Source: Congregibacter sp. (GTDB taxonomy: Bacteria; Pseudomonadota; Gammaproteobacteria; Pseudomonadales; Halieaceae). Taken from it: a stretch of DNA of 5,403 nucleotides. This document shows, in pieces, positions 5,185-5,403 of this stretch (the stretch's first letter is position 1; every line of letters begins with the position of its first letter). The translations under genes and the position numbers were made by a program. Under the pieces are notes generated by a model that did no database searches, was not told where the DNA came from, and worked only from the letters and a program-made list of their open reading frames with translations. The DNA lies in contig JACETJ010000114.1 of assembly GCA_013911345.1 (NCBI GenBank), positions 1 through 5,403 on the forward strand, in the 5' to 3' direction.

Positions 5185-5213
5185 TTGTTGAAAACGACCG
5201 CAGGGCTTAGAGT
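5185..5213 (+). promoter_or_regulatory. Weak candidate promoter upstream of yajC
   Basis: TTGTTG (5185-5190) and TAGAGT (5208-5213) are 17 bp apart but match consensus at only three and four positions. The 67-base gap holds no clear terminator for the nuclease gene, so yajC could also be read through from upstream. Confidence 0.2.
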
Positions 5214-5240
5214 GGCGCCTCGTTCACAGGAGGCTGATTC

Positions 5241-5403
5241 ATGTTGATACCTCAAGCATATGCTCAGGCCGGCGGCCAGCCGCCGCAGGGTGGAGGGCTG
5301 TTCCTGCCGCTCATGATGGTGGGGATTTTGTTGTTTATGTACTTCACCACCATTCGCCCTCAACGTAAGCGCCAGAAGGAGCATGCGTCGATGGTGGCTG
5401 CAC
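5241..5403 (+). CDS. yajC: YajC, Sec translocase accessory subunit (5' part)
   Basis: The first 54 codons are present and the gene runs off the right edge. YajC is a small single-pass inner-membrane protein that associates with SecD-SecF and the SecYEG channel. The N-terminus MLIPQAYAQAGGQ is short and followed by a Gly/Pro/Gln-rich linker. A transmembrane helix lies at about residues 20-36 (LFLPLMMVGILLFMYF). The family signature is RPQRKRQKEH right after the helix, on the cytoplasmic side. The start is firm: AGGAGG at 5228-5233 is a consensus Shine-Dalgarno 7 bases before the ATG. In most gammaproteobacteria yajC is followed by secD and secF and preceded by tgt; here the upstream neighbour is the ExoIII-type nuclease gene instead. 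What follows lies outside the window. Confidence 0.93.
   Translation, partial: MLIPQAYAQAGGQPPQGGGLFLPLMMVGILLFMYFTTIRPQRKRQKEHASMVAA

Overview
The window reads as ordinary chromosome of a gammaproteobacterium, probably a Pseudomonas-like or marine relative. The evidence is gene order and protein type: the 3' end of glnS runs straight into cysS, folD faces them, and a tRNA cluster follows, as I remember the layout in Pseudomonas. The nuclease gene is of the ExoIII/Crc type and yajC resembles gammaproteobacterial YajC. I saw no phage gene, insertion sequence, CRISPR array or integration site. The assignments come from motif reading, not a database search.

Layout. Bases 2-97 are the last codons of glnS, overlapping cysS (90-1472, cysteinyl-tRNA synthetase) by 8 bp. 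folD (1477-2322, minus) converges on cysS with a 4-bp gap. A short divergent region carries a good tRNA promoter on the plus strand, then tRNA-Pro(UGG) (2456-2532) and tRNA-His(GUG) (2612-2688). A 419-base gene-free stretch follows (2689-3107). It is rich in hairpins and holds a plausible minus-strand small RNA with promoter and terminator. A stand-alone formyltransferase-fold gene lies on the minus strand (about 3108-3905, open frame to 4055). After a divergent gap come an ExoIII-family nuclease gene (4391-5173) and the start of yajC (5241 to the end), which normally leads into secD and secF.

How the genes relate. The left half is about aminoacylation and tRNA supply: GlnRS, CysRS, tRNA-Pro, tRNA-His. 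FolD interconverts one-carbon folates and makes 10-formyl-tetrahydrofolate, the usual donor for enzymes with the fold of the 3108 gene, so the two minus-strand enzymes may be metabolically linked. The nuclease acts in DNA repair and YajC in protein export; neither has an obvious link to the rest.

Most worth a second look: the candidate small RNA at 2796-2892 (minus), the unusual core residues of tRNA-His, the non-canonical FolD type, the start site and unknown substrate of the formyltransferase, and the Crc-like nuclease that keeps its catalytic residues.
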